Shown here: positions 32,671 to 45,325 of the stretch, in pieces
Layout of the letters: the number at the start of each line of letters is the position of its first letter
How positions within the stretch are numbered: position 1 is the stretch's first letter
Source of the DNA: Ceratopteris richardii
Lineage: Eukaryota > Streptophyta > Polypodiopsida > Polypodiales > Pteridaceae
DNA: 64,000 bases
Assembly (NCBI GenBank): GCA_020310875.1
Contig: CM035431.1
Location: 15,605,767-15,669,766, forward strand
Direction: 5' to 3'
Notes under the pieces: model-generated
The model's input: the letters and a program-made list of their open reading frames with translations, nothing else
Databases searched by the model: none
What the model was told of the DNA's origin: nothing
Made by a program: the position numbers and the translations under genes

Positions 32671-32885
32671 GACTCTTCTTTAAGAGCAGCTTGTTATGGT
32701 TTGAGCATCATGTGTAAGCCATGTCAAGTGGAATCTACTAGGATTTATCCGTTCTTAGGGATAGGTGATAGAGAAGCTAGCATATGAGCGGATGAGGTAT
32801 GGGATAGAGTGATGGGTGAGGGAGTTTGAGATGTGAGCTCTATGATCTTTACTTTGGTTTCCTTGGCACTACCATCCACTTTCAC

Positions 32886-34863
32886 TAGCTTCTTGGACCA
32901 CTTTCGTTTTGATCTATCTCTCCTACCTTTCCATGGTCTCACCTTTATTTAGCTTTGGTTCACGAATCTCTAGAATTGGTTTCCCTTTCTTGTTGTACCT
33001 GCCTGCTTATGCTACTATAAGGCTTGTGCTCGGGTAACTAACTGGATAGAAGCCACCATGGGAATACTTGAATTAGAAACTTGTACTATATCTACTATGT
33101 TGATCAGACTTAATTTAGATGCATTGGTTGGATTTTCATAGCAATCGTGAATGGGATGATCCTTGCCACAATGTGAACAAAAGTCTTGAATCATAATCAT
33201 TTCAGAAGGCAGAGGGTGTGGAAACTGTCGTGGCTTGTTTCCTATCCAAGGTCTAGTATTGGGATTTGTGTACATGCTATTTGTATATAGTGGTTCCAAA
33301 TTGAATTTAGGTGGCAAGCTTTGTACTCATAAACCTATGGATGCATTGTTAACTCTATGTAATATGTGCGTACATTATCACCATGTTAAGATTCAAAGCC
33401 ATTAGCATAAGGTTCATACCATCTAATCACAGTAGAGACCACTACTAGGGCCCTGTCTTGATTTTCTTCAATTGCTGCATGATTGGCTTAAGCTACATTT
33501 ATTGGGAGGGGGGATCATCGTTGTTATCATAAAATAGGTTGTGGTTGGTAAGCCTATTGGTAGTTCTCGTATGACCTCTAATATGGTTGAGGTTAGTACT
33601 CATGTTGATATCTATAAGGCTACTCATAGGTTTGGCTAACTACATGTTTTTTGTATGGAAAATCACGTGCTAAGTAATTGGTGTATTTCTCTCTATTGTA
33701 TAGAAGTGTGTCCCTAGGGATACATATTCTAGACTCCCATAGGACATGCATTAGCCATATAATCACCTCCACAAGTATAGCAACGTTTTAGTATGCTCAC
33801 TCTCTAATTATGCATATTTTGAAGATTCCCTCCCAATTTTAGAGCAACCTATTCTACAAGTTCTTTCATCAATCATGAAGGTTTCAAAATGGTTTTAGCC
33901 AGATAGTCTGATTCTTTATAGAGTTTTGATATTTTCAAGTCCTCTAGATTTTCTTGAATTTAAATGCACATCGTAACATGCTGATCTATGGTATTTATCT
34001 CTTTCAAATACACATATCATGTAAGGTTTTCGCCTAAGGAACCATCTAGAAATAAGAACACTTTCTTAGCCTGGGTAGGTAATGTTTAGGTGGGAAATAT
34101 TTCAATGTACTTTTTGAACCTATGTCCTGATAGCCTAACTCTCTCTTCACGGAGTCTACTTGAAGTTGTGTATCAAAGATGATGTGTTTGTGCGTAATTA
34201 CACTTTTTGAGAACTCATTGATGAATGCTTCCATGAACTGTTAAATCTCTAGATAGTTGCTTTGATTTAATGGCAAAAAGCAGGCAAGGTAGTACCTTTG
34301 AAGGTTAACCCAAATTTCATGCATTGGATGAACAAATCTTCTACTTTCCGGACTCTCAAAACTTGTTTGAACACAACCATGCGATCATAGGGATCCCCCA
34401 ATACCATCAAAGTAAGTCTTCATGGTCTTCAGTAATTCCGAAAGTCTCAATGTTCAGTCTTCATGGTCTTCAGTAATTCTGAAAGTCTCAATGTTCTCGA
34501 GTGTTCTCTTGGCCTAGGTATGGGAAGTTCTTTATTATCTCTATGTGCTCTTTTTCCTTTTTGTCTCTCTCTTTCTCTCTCTTATCCACTAGTTCCATGT
34601 TCTAATCTACCCCATCCTAGATTATGTATGAAACTCACTTTTGGGGCTTCTTTCAATTTTTGATTATGAGCATCTAGTGGGTTAGATGGTCCTGCACTCA
34701 TTTGATGATGAGATACGATAGGCTTGAGTAAGGGAAATAGCTTTTCACATTTTCAAACATGGATTTCCTTGCTCTAGTCCTTAATCGGATACATTCTCTC
34801 TAAGTCTCATGGCAGACTTTGCCACGTGGAATATGGACCAATTCAACAGCCAACAGAATCTAC
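32886..34863 (-). mobile_element. Retrotransposon gag module, tandem copy 1, broken
   Basis: On the minus strand the order is gag middle (34234-34046), a glutamine-, tyrosine- and proline-rich linker (about 33650-33470), and a zinc-knuckle block FCSHCGKDHPIHDCYE near 33145-33190 in the frame 33317-33015. It is probably a Gypsy-type gag, because similar Q/P-rich linkers precede the knuckle in Tat/Athila-like gags. It is followed directly by a second copy of the whole module at 34864-36814. It has many breaks and is old. Confidence 0.65.
34415..34496. repeat. 41-bp tandem duplication
   Basis: 34415-34455 and 34456-34496 are near-identical adjacent copies (core agtcttcatggtcttcagta), with one difference seen. 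The second gag module lacks this duplication, so it arose after the module was duplicated. Confidence 0.9.
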
Positions 34864-36814
34864 AACCTTCTTGGACCACTTTTGTTTTGATCTATCTCTA
34901 GTACCTTTCCATGCTCTCACCTTTTTTTCCCTTGGTTCACTTGACTCCGTAGCATCGATTACCTTTTCTTGTTGCACCTGCTTATGCTACTATAATGCTT
35001 GTGCTCGGGTAACTAACTTGATAGGAGCCACCATAGGAATACTTGAATTTGAATCTTGTACTATCCCTTCTACGTTGATCAGACTTAGTTTAGATGCATT
35101 GGTTGGAGTTTTATAGCAATCGTGAATGGAATGCTCCCTGCCACAATTTGAACAGAAGTCTTGAATAATAATCATTTCAAAAGGCAGAGGTGTGGAAACT
35201 CACCTATAAAGTGATCTCCTTCTTAAAACCTAAATCATAGTCCTCTAGTGGCGTGTTCCCTGGATTGCCTCATCCAAAGGGATTTGTGTACATGATATTT
35301 TTATATTCTGGTTCTCGATTGAATTTAGTTGCCAAGCTTTGTACTCATAAACCTGTGGATGCTATGTTGACTCTATGTAATATGTGGGTACATTATCACC
35401 ATGTGAAGATTCAAAGCCATTAGCAAAAGGGTAATTCTATCTAATGAAAATAGAGACCACTACTAGGGCCTGTCTTTATTTTCTTCCATTGTACTTGCAT
35501 AATGGCTCAAACTACATGTTGGGGGAGGGTGGTCGCGGTTGTTGTCCTAAAATAGATTGTGGTCTAGGTTGGGGTTGGTAAGTCTGTTGGTAGTTTTGTT
35601 GTGACCTCTAATATGGTTGAGGCTAATATGGTTGAGGCTAGTACTCGTGTTGATATCTATAAGGTTGCTCATAGGTTTGCGTAGCTGCTTGCTTTTTGTA
35701 TGGAAAACCGTGTGCTAAGTGATTGGTGCATTTTCTCTATATTGTATAGTAGTGTGTCCCTAGGGATGTATATATTCTAGACTCCCATAGGTCATGCATT
35801 CGCCATATGGTCATCTCCACACGTATAACAATTTTTTACTATGCTCACTCTCTAATTATACGTATTTTGAAGGTTCCCTCCCAATTTTAGAGCAACTTTT
35901 TCTACAAGTTCTTCCATCAATCAAGAGGGTTTCAAAACGGTTCTAGCCAAATAGTCTGAGCCTTTATAAAGTTTTGAGTGTTTCAAGCCTTCTCCTAGAT
36001 TTTCCTCAATTTCAATGCACATCCTAACATGTTGATCTATGGTATCTATCTCTTTCAAATACACACAACACATAAGCGTTTCGCCTAAGACACCATCTAG
36101 AAATAAGAACACTTTCTTAGCCTGAGTAGGCTAACTTTCGGGTGGGACATCTTTCAATGTATTTTTTGAACCTATTTTGTGCTAACCTCACTATCTCTTG
36201 GGTGATTTTGCTTGAAGTTGTGTATCAATGACGATGTGTTTGTGCCTAGTTACACTTTTTGAGAACTCACTGATGAATGCGTCCATGAACTATGAGATCT
36301 CTACATAACTGCTTCAATTTAGTGGTTGAAACCATGCCATGGTAGTATCTTTGAAGGTTTTTGGGTGAACAAGTCCTCTTCTTGCTCCACTCCCAAAACT
36401 TGTTTGAACGTGGCCACACGATCATAGGGATTCCCTATGCCGTGAAAGTAAGTCTTCGTGATCTTCACTAATTGGGAAAGTCTCAATGTTTTGGAGTATT
36501 CTCTTGGCCTACATGTGGGAAATTCTTCGTTTGTACTTTAGGTATCTCTCTTTCTGTCCCTTATCCACTATTTTCATGTTTTGATCTACCCCTTCCTAAA
36601 TTATGCATAAATTTCACTTTTGGGGCTTCTTTCAATTTTTGGTTATGAGCACCTAGTGGGTTAGATATAGTAGGCTTGAGCAAGAGAAATATCTTTTCAC
36701 ACTTCCAAACATGGATTTCCTTGCTGTGGTTCAAAATCGGATACATTCTCTCTAAGTCTCATGGAAATTTTTTCCACGTGGAATATGGGCCAATTCAACA
36801 GCCAACAAAATCTA
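34864..36814 (-). mobile_element. Retrotransposon gag module, tandem copy 2, broken
   Basis: This has the same order as copy 1: gag middle (36112-35921, ETLMCCVYLKEIDTIDQHV), Q/Y/P-rich linker (about 35680-35520) and zinc-knuckle block FCSNCGREHSIHDC near 35120-35160. The left and right edges of the two copies line up, so this is a direct tandem duplication with a unit of about 1.95-1.98 kb. The divergence is visible throughout, so it is old. Confidence 0.65.
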
Positions 36815-37270
36815 GGGCATTTTCCCATGGTGTAAAAAGATGTTGAGGATGCGAGAACATCAATAAGCTTGTTTTCTTAGAGCCCTTAAGCAAGATTATC
36901 CAATCAACTGGAAGCAAGCTCTACTAGGGAAGGCTATTCGTTACTCTTCCACACTCCAGAATGTGGGTAAGTGAGACAGTATGGAAAATATGGAACAAAA
37001 GTCGCGCTACCAACTTAAGTGATCTTTCCACACATTGCACCATGGGAGTATCCGTAGATTTTACATGAAGAAGAATGAGGAATTGTAAAAATATCTCCTC
37101 CTACAAAAGCCATAGACTGTTTGTTCTAGAGAACAATTTGCTTATAAGAAAGTGGGTTCCGCATCAACGAGAGGACAAAAATATCGATATTCTTTGTACT
37201 TCGGGTAAGCATTATTTTATTTTTCTCGTTAGTTTAATATTAAAGTTTTATTGTTTAAAAAGAAAAGCTT
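36815..37270 (+). mobile_element. LINE 3' fragment, related to the LINE at 30701
   Basis: Readable pieces match the end of the LINE protein at 30701: NWKQALLGKAIRYSS against NWQQALLGEAVGCSS, and LFVLENNLLIRKWVPHQRED against IYLLENNKLKPKWVPHEGDD. The frame at 37075-37272 covers the last block. An A-rich tail (taaaaagaaaag) ends the fragment. No target-site duplication could be confirmed. It is interrupted by stops and is not functional. Confidence 0.7.
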
Positions 37271-39457
37271 AACATTTGTGCATGTAGAAAATAACCAAGA
37301 AAGAGAACTAGATACTTTGGAAAAACTTCTTGATGTAAAACATGGTTCCTTTTTTAATCATAAAGATCCAACTTCAAAAAAAAAACGGGGAATAAAGAAA
37401 ATAAAATCTAGATCATATCACCAATGTAATTTTTCTGGAACAAGTGAAATTTATTATATATCTTCGATTCACTCTAAAGCTATCCTGGGTTCAGCAGCAA
37501 TCATTGAAGCACATTATGGGAAATATGAAGAGTGAGATGAGAAGAGCTTCTTCAAATATTTCCGTTCTACTTTATCACATTGTAAAGAAAAACTACTTCT
37601 CAGGAACAAGATATTGGAGCTACTAATCTTCTCACGTGATTTTCATCATTTGGGATTAACTTTCTTGCTGTAGAACATGTATTAGAAAGGAATGTCTTAG
37701 TAAAATACAATTGACTTTTTACTGGACAAGTATTCGTATTCTCAATGAGATATTTAATTATTCAATAAGCTCGGTAGCCCAGACTTTTCAATAACTATGA
37801 TCACTTTGACTATAGTGTTGATTTACATGATAGCACACTGCATACTTTCTATATTCATTAAGATTCACCATAGAAAGCTTTTTATTGTTAGTTTCTATGA
37901 ATGCTGTAGCACAGAACGTTTTGGTGAATAATCTAATCATCTAAGTACACTCTATGCATGATTTTATCAATAATTAATGAAATATTTTAAGTTGTATTAT
38001 CAGTTTATTCAAATTAATTGCACTCCTTTCATCAATATTCAACTGCAAATATAGCACAATCATGCCACATGAAGAATAAATTAGTATAGCATTCACAGTT
38101 CAATACTCAAAACGAAAATGATGTAGCTGTAGGGAGATGATTGTGCCTCTTTGAGATATGAAGAACGATAATAAAATAAAAGAGAAAATCCAGACGTATA
38201 AAGAATGATTCGTATTCGTTTATATCACTTGCGACCATACACTATTTCTGTGATTTCGTGTCATCCAGCTGCAGTATTCTCACAACCACATGCGCGATAT
38301 TTATTCCATATTGCGTTTCCATCAATCAATCATACTTACAATCCCTTTCATGTCCCATGTTTTAGCTGTAAATTTGGTGGGGGCTCTTGAAAACCCATCT
38401 TTCTCTCTCTCTCTCTCTCTCTACGTGTCTTTTTTTCCTCTGAAAATGATGTTCTCGAATGATGATGAATAGGTTCTATATTGTCTTATATTTAGTCAGA
38501 TGTACACATTGGGAATTATTCTATAGCATAAAACTTGTTATAAGGAGTCATTCAACATTGACATTGTTTTTATTTTGTGCGATGATTCTCTTCATTGACG
38601 GCCTTGGAATCATATTTGTGAAATAAAACAGCTAATACAGAAAACAAGGTTAAAAAAAAAGCACAAAATGTAAAACATAAATGTTCAAATGTAATTCATT
38701 GTATTTCAGATTTATTCACCCATTTGTGTAAAAACAAAAATAAAAACTCACTCACATTTTGAACCTCTTCTCCAATCCATCTCTACCTTCAACTTCGTTC
38801 AAGTTTTTAGATTCACAAATTGCGCTTTTAGATTCAATCACACGCACTTCTCTAGACTTTCGTTTTTCTCTTTGGTTGCATGATTTGAGCATCCACCTCA
38901 AAACATCAGCACAAAGCATTAGTGATTCGTGTGTGGAAAACATGAAAATAAGCATGAAACCTCGAAAACATTTCATATAAATACAAAATGAACATCTTGA
39001 ACATGACAATTGATAAGGAAGGGGCTGATAGTAATTCACAAACACAAATGTCACTTAGTATTTAGATGCATTTGATGAACAAGTACAAGTTCATGGACAA
39101 CTTGAGGGCATGTTAATAACCTATTTTGAAAAGATGGCAATGATATGAATTGTAGATAGAATCCAAGGCCATGAAAACCTTTCTTGGGATGCCTTTATAA
39201 AGGAGATACATAAAGAATTCTACTTATCTAAAAACAAACACATCAACTACTCAACCACATAATGAGTTTATAAAATGCTCCACCCAAGTCCCAAAAAAGG
39301 ATAGGAAACACATAGACTATATACAATTATTAATTTTCATAAGATCGTAAAACTAGAGATACATGTTGAGTTGAGAGAAGATTAAAAATACATGGGAAAA
39401 GATACAAATTTGGAAGATGTCTAAAAAAGAGTTGGAAAGGTAGTGGAAGGTCTATCT
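37271..39457. other. 2.2-kb AT-rich stretch without a recognisable gene
   Basis: Only short, unsupported open frames are present. A short CT run lies near 38400-38423. No LTR ends, RNA genes or known domains were recognised. Confidence 0.6.
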
Positions 39458-39878
39458 TGTATGAAATAGTCACATAATGGAATAGGCAATAGACAAAGTT
39501 GAGAAAACCACAGAAAGAGAGAGAGCGTACATTGACTCAGAGATAGAGAGCCTTAAATTCTCAAATTTCCAATAGCGAAGGAAATCAAAAGTATGATGTT
39601 GTCTACCAATGTGCTCGCAATATGGAGCTAAGATAGAAATCTGCTCAAAATCTAGAGGAAGGGCTCACTTGCGAGCAAATGGTATGTGGAGGTTCACATA
39701 GTCCACGCTTGTATAACCTTTGTAGTGGGAGTCAATATACATAAAGAGTAAACGAGAGAGAAAAAAGGGCCTGCAAAATATATAATCCAACAATATCTCC
39801 ATGAGTAGAAGTCCTACCATTTGACCCTATGCACTGAGGGGATAAGCTCCCTTGACCCTATAGAAGGGGGCAAGCCTA
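39458..39878 (-). mobile_element. LTR family H, partial diverged copy
   Basis: This aligns over about 420 bases with 7382-7800. Shared blocks include the terminal TGTA(A/T)GAAATA, the ggagctaagat stretch, aatatctccatgag-type sequence and the agaagggggcaagcc part of the GC-rich region. The U3 side beyond that is absent. No coding part adjoins it. Confidence 0.75.
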
Positions 39879-39898
39879 TTGAGATATCAAGCTCAACA

Positions 39899-40240
39899 TG
39901 TGATGATTGAGGATGATATGTGCCACTTTTCATTTCTCTTGCATGTGTAGTGGTTACGCAGATACATGTCACAAATACTTTTAGTAAGCTTTACCAATTT
40001 TGTCTATCAAGAGTGATGGCACATTAGTTTCTTGCCAACTCATGCATTTCCAAAAATTAGGGTTTTCTTTATTATATATTGCATTGTTTGTATTGTTATA
40101 TGAGGTCATTCTTGTATATTATCTTTATGCAATAGAAGACATAGAACAAGATTATTCATCCTTGCCTCAATGTGTATGTGCTCCTCTCTTTGTGTGCTAG
40201 AGCGTGTGAGTGCGCTCTTCCTTATCCTCTTTCTCTAGCC
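39899..40240 (+). mobile_element. Probable Copia LTR ending at a primer-binding site
   Basis: The stretch is followed by aaggtatcaaagcg at 40241, a decayed tRNA-Met-type primer-binding site, so it is probably a 5' LTR. Its last 90 bases resemble 7035-7130 beside the palindrome axis. The start near 39899 (TGTGATGA) is a guess. No recognisable gag follows. Confidence 0.5.
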
Positions 40241-40258
40241 AAGGTATCAAAGCGAGTG

Positions 40259-41344
40259 TGGCTATAAAGAGCTTGTAAAGAAGGCCGACAATGAAGAGTG
40301 TGTGTGAAGGCATGGAGAGCACAATTCACAAACGATGTCAGATTGCTACTGAATTTGGTCCATTGTGGAGAACAAAGGATTGGGATGAGAGGACCAAATG
40401 GACCAAGCGTATTGTCTTTCCCTTGTGTAGCAACCCACGTTGGGTCTCTTTAAGGGATAATGTGTCAAGCCTCTCCTACATTTGAATGGAAGCAGACGGT
40501 TACATGTACATGGTAAAAGGAATTCATATATGAAAGAAATACGTATAACATTCACTTAAGGTGACACAAGAGGTGGGAAAGATGCAAAAGAAACCATTGA
40601 GAAAGTGTATGGTTATCACTACTTTCATGGAAGTTATAGGAAATCCATTTGAATAGGTTTACAATGTAATGAAATACTTCTAAGAGATACAAAAATATGA
40701 ATGATTAATGAAATGTAGCCACTATAAAAATCCTTGGAGGAAACAAGTTTTCCTTCCAAAGACTCAACGGTCTCAAGCTTAGCAATGGAGATGAGTAATC
40801 ACTTCATCAGGGTTACATCAATTGCTACAAGCAGGTTTTCGCACTTCCACTTCACGTACTACTCACGTCCAACTTCAATAGGTAGTCGAGTATAGGTCTT
40901 CAAAGCTTCTATTACAAGTAGATACCTTCAAGTCTTCGAAGTTGCTACTACTAACGAGCTTCACAAGCTTTGCAAAGAAGACATTTTAAGTTAAGAATCA
41001 TTAAGCAAACATATGATTTAATAATTTAAACTCATTAGCCTATTTACATGATCTATTTCCTACTTTCTTTTTTTGTTCCTTTTAATTCGCTTAATTAGTT
41101 TTAATCAAGTTCTTAATTATATAATTTTCTTTTTCTTAAAGCATTATGCATTATCGTTTTATTTAATTAATAAATTACTACTATTTCTTTCTATTTTTAT
41201 ACTTTTATTATATTTTGTTTTTCTTTGAATACATTAATACAATATTTATCAAACAGATAACACAAATAATAAAAAATCAATAAAAAACAAAAAGTAAAAA
41301 TATTTATTTTGCATATTTTAGATACAATGTATTCTGATATATTA
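40259..41344. other. Unrecognised stretch, no gene
   Basis: It follows the primer-binding-site-like sequence but shows no gag domain. The short frame at 40291-40485 is not recognisable. From 41040 the sequence becomes very AT-rich. Confidence 0.5.
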
Positions 41345-41575
41345 GAGAGATAAAACGACTTTTCTCGTTGTCTCTCTCACTCACTCTTTCTCTCTCTCTC
41401 TTGTTGGCCCTATGTTCTCTCTCTCTATCATGCTCTCTCTCTCTCTCTCTCGCTCTCTTTCTGTCCCTCTCTCTCTCACTCCCTCTCTCTCTCCCCACTA
41501 CGTCTACATCACCATGTTTTTCATTTCTACTTTAAATCATGTGCATGTGCTCATTGAGTCTCTACCTCCCTCTGT

Positions 41576-41613
<38 letters not shown>

Positions 41614-42391
41614 CCCCCCCCCCCCCCCCCCCCCCAATGTGTGTCTCTCAGAGCATCCATCTTCCTTGTCTCAAACTTCCACCTATGCCCAGCCATCACT
41701 ATACCTACAAGACTTTCTTTCTGTCTCTTTCTTTCACTCTTTGTCTCTCTCTTTGTGTGTGTGTCTTCTGTGTGTGTGTCTCTCTCTCTCTCTCCCTTTC
41801 TCTCTCCTTCTCTCTCTCTCTCTCCACTGCAAACTGCATGCCATCAATCTATCCTCCATGGTTTGTGCTTCGAAAAATCTCCCTCGCTCTTCATCTCTCT
41901 CTCTCTCTACTCTACTCTACTCTCCATCCATGCCATCAATCCCTTTTTCTATTGTGCAGCCCTCCTACCCATCTTTCTGCCTGAAAGAATCACCTTATAA
42001 AACTATCTCTCTCTCTCTCTCTCCGACCATCCATCTTTGTCCTCTATGACTTTCACCTACACCAAACCATCTCTCTCTCTCTCTTTCTCTTTCTCTCTCC
42101 CCTCCCTCTTCGACCATCCATCTTTCTCCTCTATGACTTTCACCTACACCAAACCATCTCTCTCTCTCTCTCTCTCTCTTTCTCCTCTTCGACCATCCAT
42201 GTTTCTCCTCTATTTCTTTCACCTACACCCAACCGTCACTGTACCCACAAACCTCTCTCTCTCTCTGCCCCTTTATTTTATCTCTCTTTCTCTCTCTCTC
42301 TCTCTCTATTTCTCTATTTCTCTCTCTCAAGTTTGATGATCCGTCTTCCTCTACAACGTTTTCTTGCACCCAACCATCATTGTACCTCCAA

Positions 42392-42424
<33 letters not shown>

Positions 42425-42540
42425 TCACCCACTCTCTCTACGCTTCTACATCAAGTGCTACCGCAGTTATCTATCGAAACCCACCATCTCTCTCTCTCTC
42501 TGTCTCTCTCTCTTAGTTTTCTCTCTCTCTCTCTTTGAAA
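41345..42540 (+). repeat. Composite CT-microsatellite and minisatellite block
   Basis: Long (CT)n runs alternate with a more complex core of about 47 bases (cgaccatccatctt, then ctatgactttcacctacacc and aaaccat). The core is clearest at 42024-42070, 42111-42157 and 42190-42238, with more diverged copies near 41652-41700 and 42340-42390. A run of 24 Cs lies at 41612-41635. The serine/leucine-rich frames across the block follow from the repeat and are not genes. Confidence 0.9.
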
Positions 42541-42639
42541 TGAGATCCGGATTAAAAACGTTTACGTGGAAAGAAGACATTAGATATTGCATTCATTTAT
42601 AGCCTTCTTGTTTATAGATTAGCATACACACGTGCATGA

Positions 42640-42840
42640 ATTGAGTTCAGTTAGTGAACTTCGACTTTCTCGTACTTTGGCACACACATGTGCATGCATA
42701 CGCCCACACACTCATGCACACTCCATGCACGTGAGAAACGACTCACAACTCAACTCACACTCACACACATCTCATGCACATGCCTCACAACTCACACATA
42801 TCACATACTTAGTGGCTGCACACACACACACACACATATA
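42640..42840 (+). repeat. (CA)n-rich low-complexity stretch
   Basis: Irregular cacaca, catgca and ctcaca units, ending in a pure CA run at about 42819-42836. No coding evidence. Confidence 0.85.
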
Positions 42841-43114
42841 GATTATCCTAATTTTCTTTTGTCTTTACATTTTAAATTTTTATTGTTGCTTTACTTTATT
42901 TACGTTTGTTTTTTATCATTTATTTTTATTCTTTTCATGTTGTGTCTATTTCAATTTTCCTTTTTCATTTATTCTTTTTTTATTTATTTTTACTTATAAT
43001 AGATGTTGGTTCACACATACACATTAATATACATACATGTAACCACACCACTTATTACATAAACATACACAAATCCACTTAAATATACACACATATCTAT
43101 AGGTACTTAAGGTT

Positions 43115-43270
43115 GAAATCACAAACACATAGACATAGGGTACACACAAATACATAGGGTTCCACACAAGCACATAGAATTTCTCAAAAGCACATAGGGC
43201 ACCACAACCACATAGAGTTTTTTACACACATAGGATATCAAAATTACTTGGGGTTTTTCACACACAAGGT
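43115..43270 (+). repeat. Minisatellite with a unit of about 20-30 bp
   Basis: About six imperfect units built on cacatagggt(t)ccacaca-like sequence. The spacing and bases drift between copies. Confidence 0.7.
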
Positions 43271-43464
43271 TAAAAACATACACATAGTTCACGCTCCATT
43301 TCATATCCATCTTCATCTCTTTTCTTTAACAACTTAGCTTTCCTTCATACCATTAAAGACTTCAAAGGATCTCCATCAAATTCTTAAAGTTCATATGTTC
43401 CATTAACAAATATAAATAAAACTATATATAGCCTAAACACTCATTTCGTAAACTTCCTACCAAT

Positions 43465-43660
43465 TCATTCATTAATTTCTTTCTTATGTGGACTAAGTTG
43501 ATGCATTTGGTCAAAATACATTTTGTTCTTAATTCTTGAATCCTTTAATTTTTGCATAGCTTCTTTTAAATTTTCATTTCCTTTTTCAAGTTGTTTAATC
43601 ATTAATGATAATATTTCTTCTCTAGTAACTCTCATGGAGCACACTAGTGAAGGCACTTTT
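43465..43660 (-). pseudogene. Gypsy integrase C-terminal remnant
   Basis: The minus strand reads KQLEKGNENLKEAMQKLKDS followed by RIKNKMYFDQMHQLSPHK. This resembles the helical region just before the C-terminal domain of some Gypsy integrases (patterns such as QLERRxED...KLKESRxxNKxxFD). It is only about 60 residues long, with no other Gypsy parts next to it. It is a fossil scrap. Confidence 0.5.
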
Positions 43661-44951
43661 TTATTAAAATGTATTCAATTGAAATAGTCTTCGAGTCAAA
43701 AGCTTTTTGATTGAGAACTTTTTTCGATTGAAAGATTTTCAATCAAAACACTTTTTGATCAAAGAAGGCCAAATTCCTACTTCAAAAACTTTTTGGTTGT
43801 ATCCTAATAAGCTAACATGGAACCAAATAATTTGGTCAAATAATAAGAACCTATCGTAAAATTGCATAATTACTCACAAATAATAGAATCACCAAATAAC
43901 AAATAATGAAACCTATGTAAGGATCAATCTTCTTCGTATACATATAAATCTCCAAGCTCACAAAATTCCAACTCTATGGTCACGCTCTTAGGATTTCTAT
44001 TGGAACAAATCCATTACAAGCCCAAGTATTGGCTTGAGTTTCTAAGAGAAGACAATGTATGGAAATCTAAGAGTCCACTTGATAAAAATAGAGAGACAAG
44101 CCACAAATTCTTGATTTGGAGTTTGGATAATCAATCAATCTCTAAAAATTAGGAAACTACTTTTAGCTGAGCAAGATTCAAATTCAAATCTTGGCTCCAA
44201 AACTCTCTATATATGCATGGCGGTTTAGTCCCACTTTTAGAGGCATGGATCAGCTGAGCTTTATTCCATATCAGAGTGTGGAATCAAGGCACACATTTGT
44301 ATTTGAAAGTCCTTTGTATTCTTCAATAATTATACTTTCAAATCTATGATCATTCAAGTCCATATCTTCATGTCATTGTGAGTCTACTGTTCAATGCTAT
44401 AGCTTTCACATTTTTCAGTCCGATTGCATAGATGGTTTCTCCACGTGTAGTGCATCTTTTTTGATGATTTAAGTTGCTAAAGTTTGTTTCTCTACATCTA
44501 CTATAAGCTCACAAATTTTCATTGCTATTGGAGTTCTCAATCTTCATTTATGTTCATTTGAAGTCAACCCTGTCTGTTCATTTTCACTCCTTTGTCACAA
44601 ATCCGATTTTTTTGCACTCATCTTGTGAGAGCTGTTTCTCTTCTTGATTTATTCTCATTGTACTAATTACTGGTCTGAGTACTATTGTAGCCCGTGAAAA
44701 TCGGGATGATGCTCTTACTTGTTAAACTTTATTCACATTGTGTGGTTTATCATTTCTCATGAGATTACTATTGAAAGTTAGCTCTCTAAGCTAATTAGAT
44801 TTCCCCAAAACTAATTAAGCTAATTGCTGTTGTGCTCAGAGAATTATTCAAAACACTAGGCATGTGTATGAATCAAAATAGAAAGTTTTTCACCTGTGAA
44901 TCAATTGTAGCTCATCTGCTTCGATCTATCTTTTTGAGATGATCTTCCAAG

Positions 44952-44956
44952 GTACA
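44952..44956 (+). repeat. Target-site duplication of Copia D, left
   Basis: GTACA directly before the left LTR, identical to 49881-49885. Confidence 0.9.
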
Positions 44957-45187
44957 TGTTGGAGTTAGATGTGTGCGGAAGCACGCAAACAGCACAAGGA
45001 AGAAGAAGAAGCTTGGAGCACAACACACAATACTGAATGTATTACTAGAGAACGTACAAAGATAAGTAGCCCATTAGGGCAATAGGCATATATACAAGCT
45101 GGGGGAAAAAACCTCCTAAAGAGGGAAAAAAGTACCCCAACGGTCCTAGAGTGTTCACACACACATCACTACCTAAATATATCAACA
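44957..45187 (-). mobile_element. 3' LTR of Copia D
   Basis: 231 bp with ends TGTTGG/CAACA. The internal side begins aatccctcctggg, whose reverse complement is the purine tract expected just before a 3' LTR. Confidence 0.9.
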
Positions 45188-45325
45188 AATCCCTCCTGGG
45201 AGTGATGCAGTGAACAAGTAGCTGATCTCCCCAGCAGAGAACCTCTCCTTGACATAGTGATAATGCACCTCAATGTGCTTAGTGCGAGCATGGAACACAG
45301 GGTTCCTTGCAACTGCCAATGCACT

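Larger units (their letters stand above)
31950..32885 (-). pseudogene. Gypsy-like fragment, identity uncertain
   Basis: Several minus-strand open stretches adjoin the gag module at 32886. Residues such as KRKWSKKLVKVDGSAKE (from 32942-32745) and GGPLLIADVLTDGAYGVLQ (from 32220-32038) look like polyprotein remnants, but I cannot name a domain. A 102-bp LINE tail with target-site duplications sits inside at 32553-32654. It is probably the continuation, on the minus strand, of the gag-bearing element to its right. Confidence 0.4.

Noticed and set aside
41412-42336. Serine/leucine-rich open frames in three overlapping frames
   Set aside because: CT repeats read as S-L-S-L in every frame. This is repeat sequence, not coding.
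42640-42840. Histidine/threonine-rich peptide gene
   Set aside because: The frames follow from CA and CATG repeats, and no other coding evidence exists.
41345-43270. CRISPR-like array or regularly spaced repeat system
   Set aside because: The spacers are microsatellite runs, the spacing is irregular, no cas-like gene is present and the context is a plant genome.
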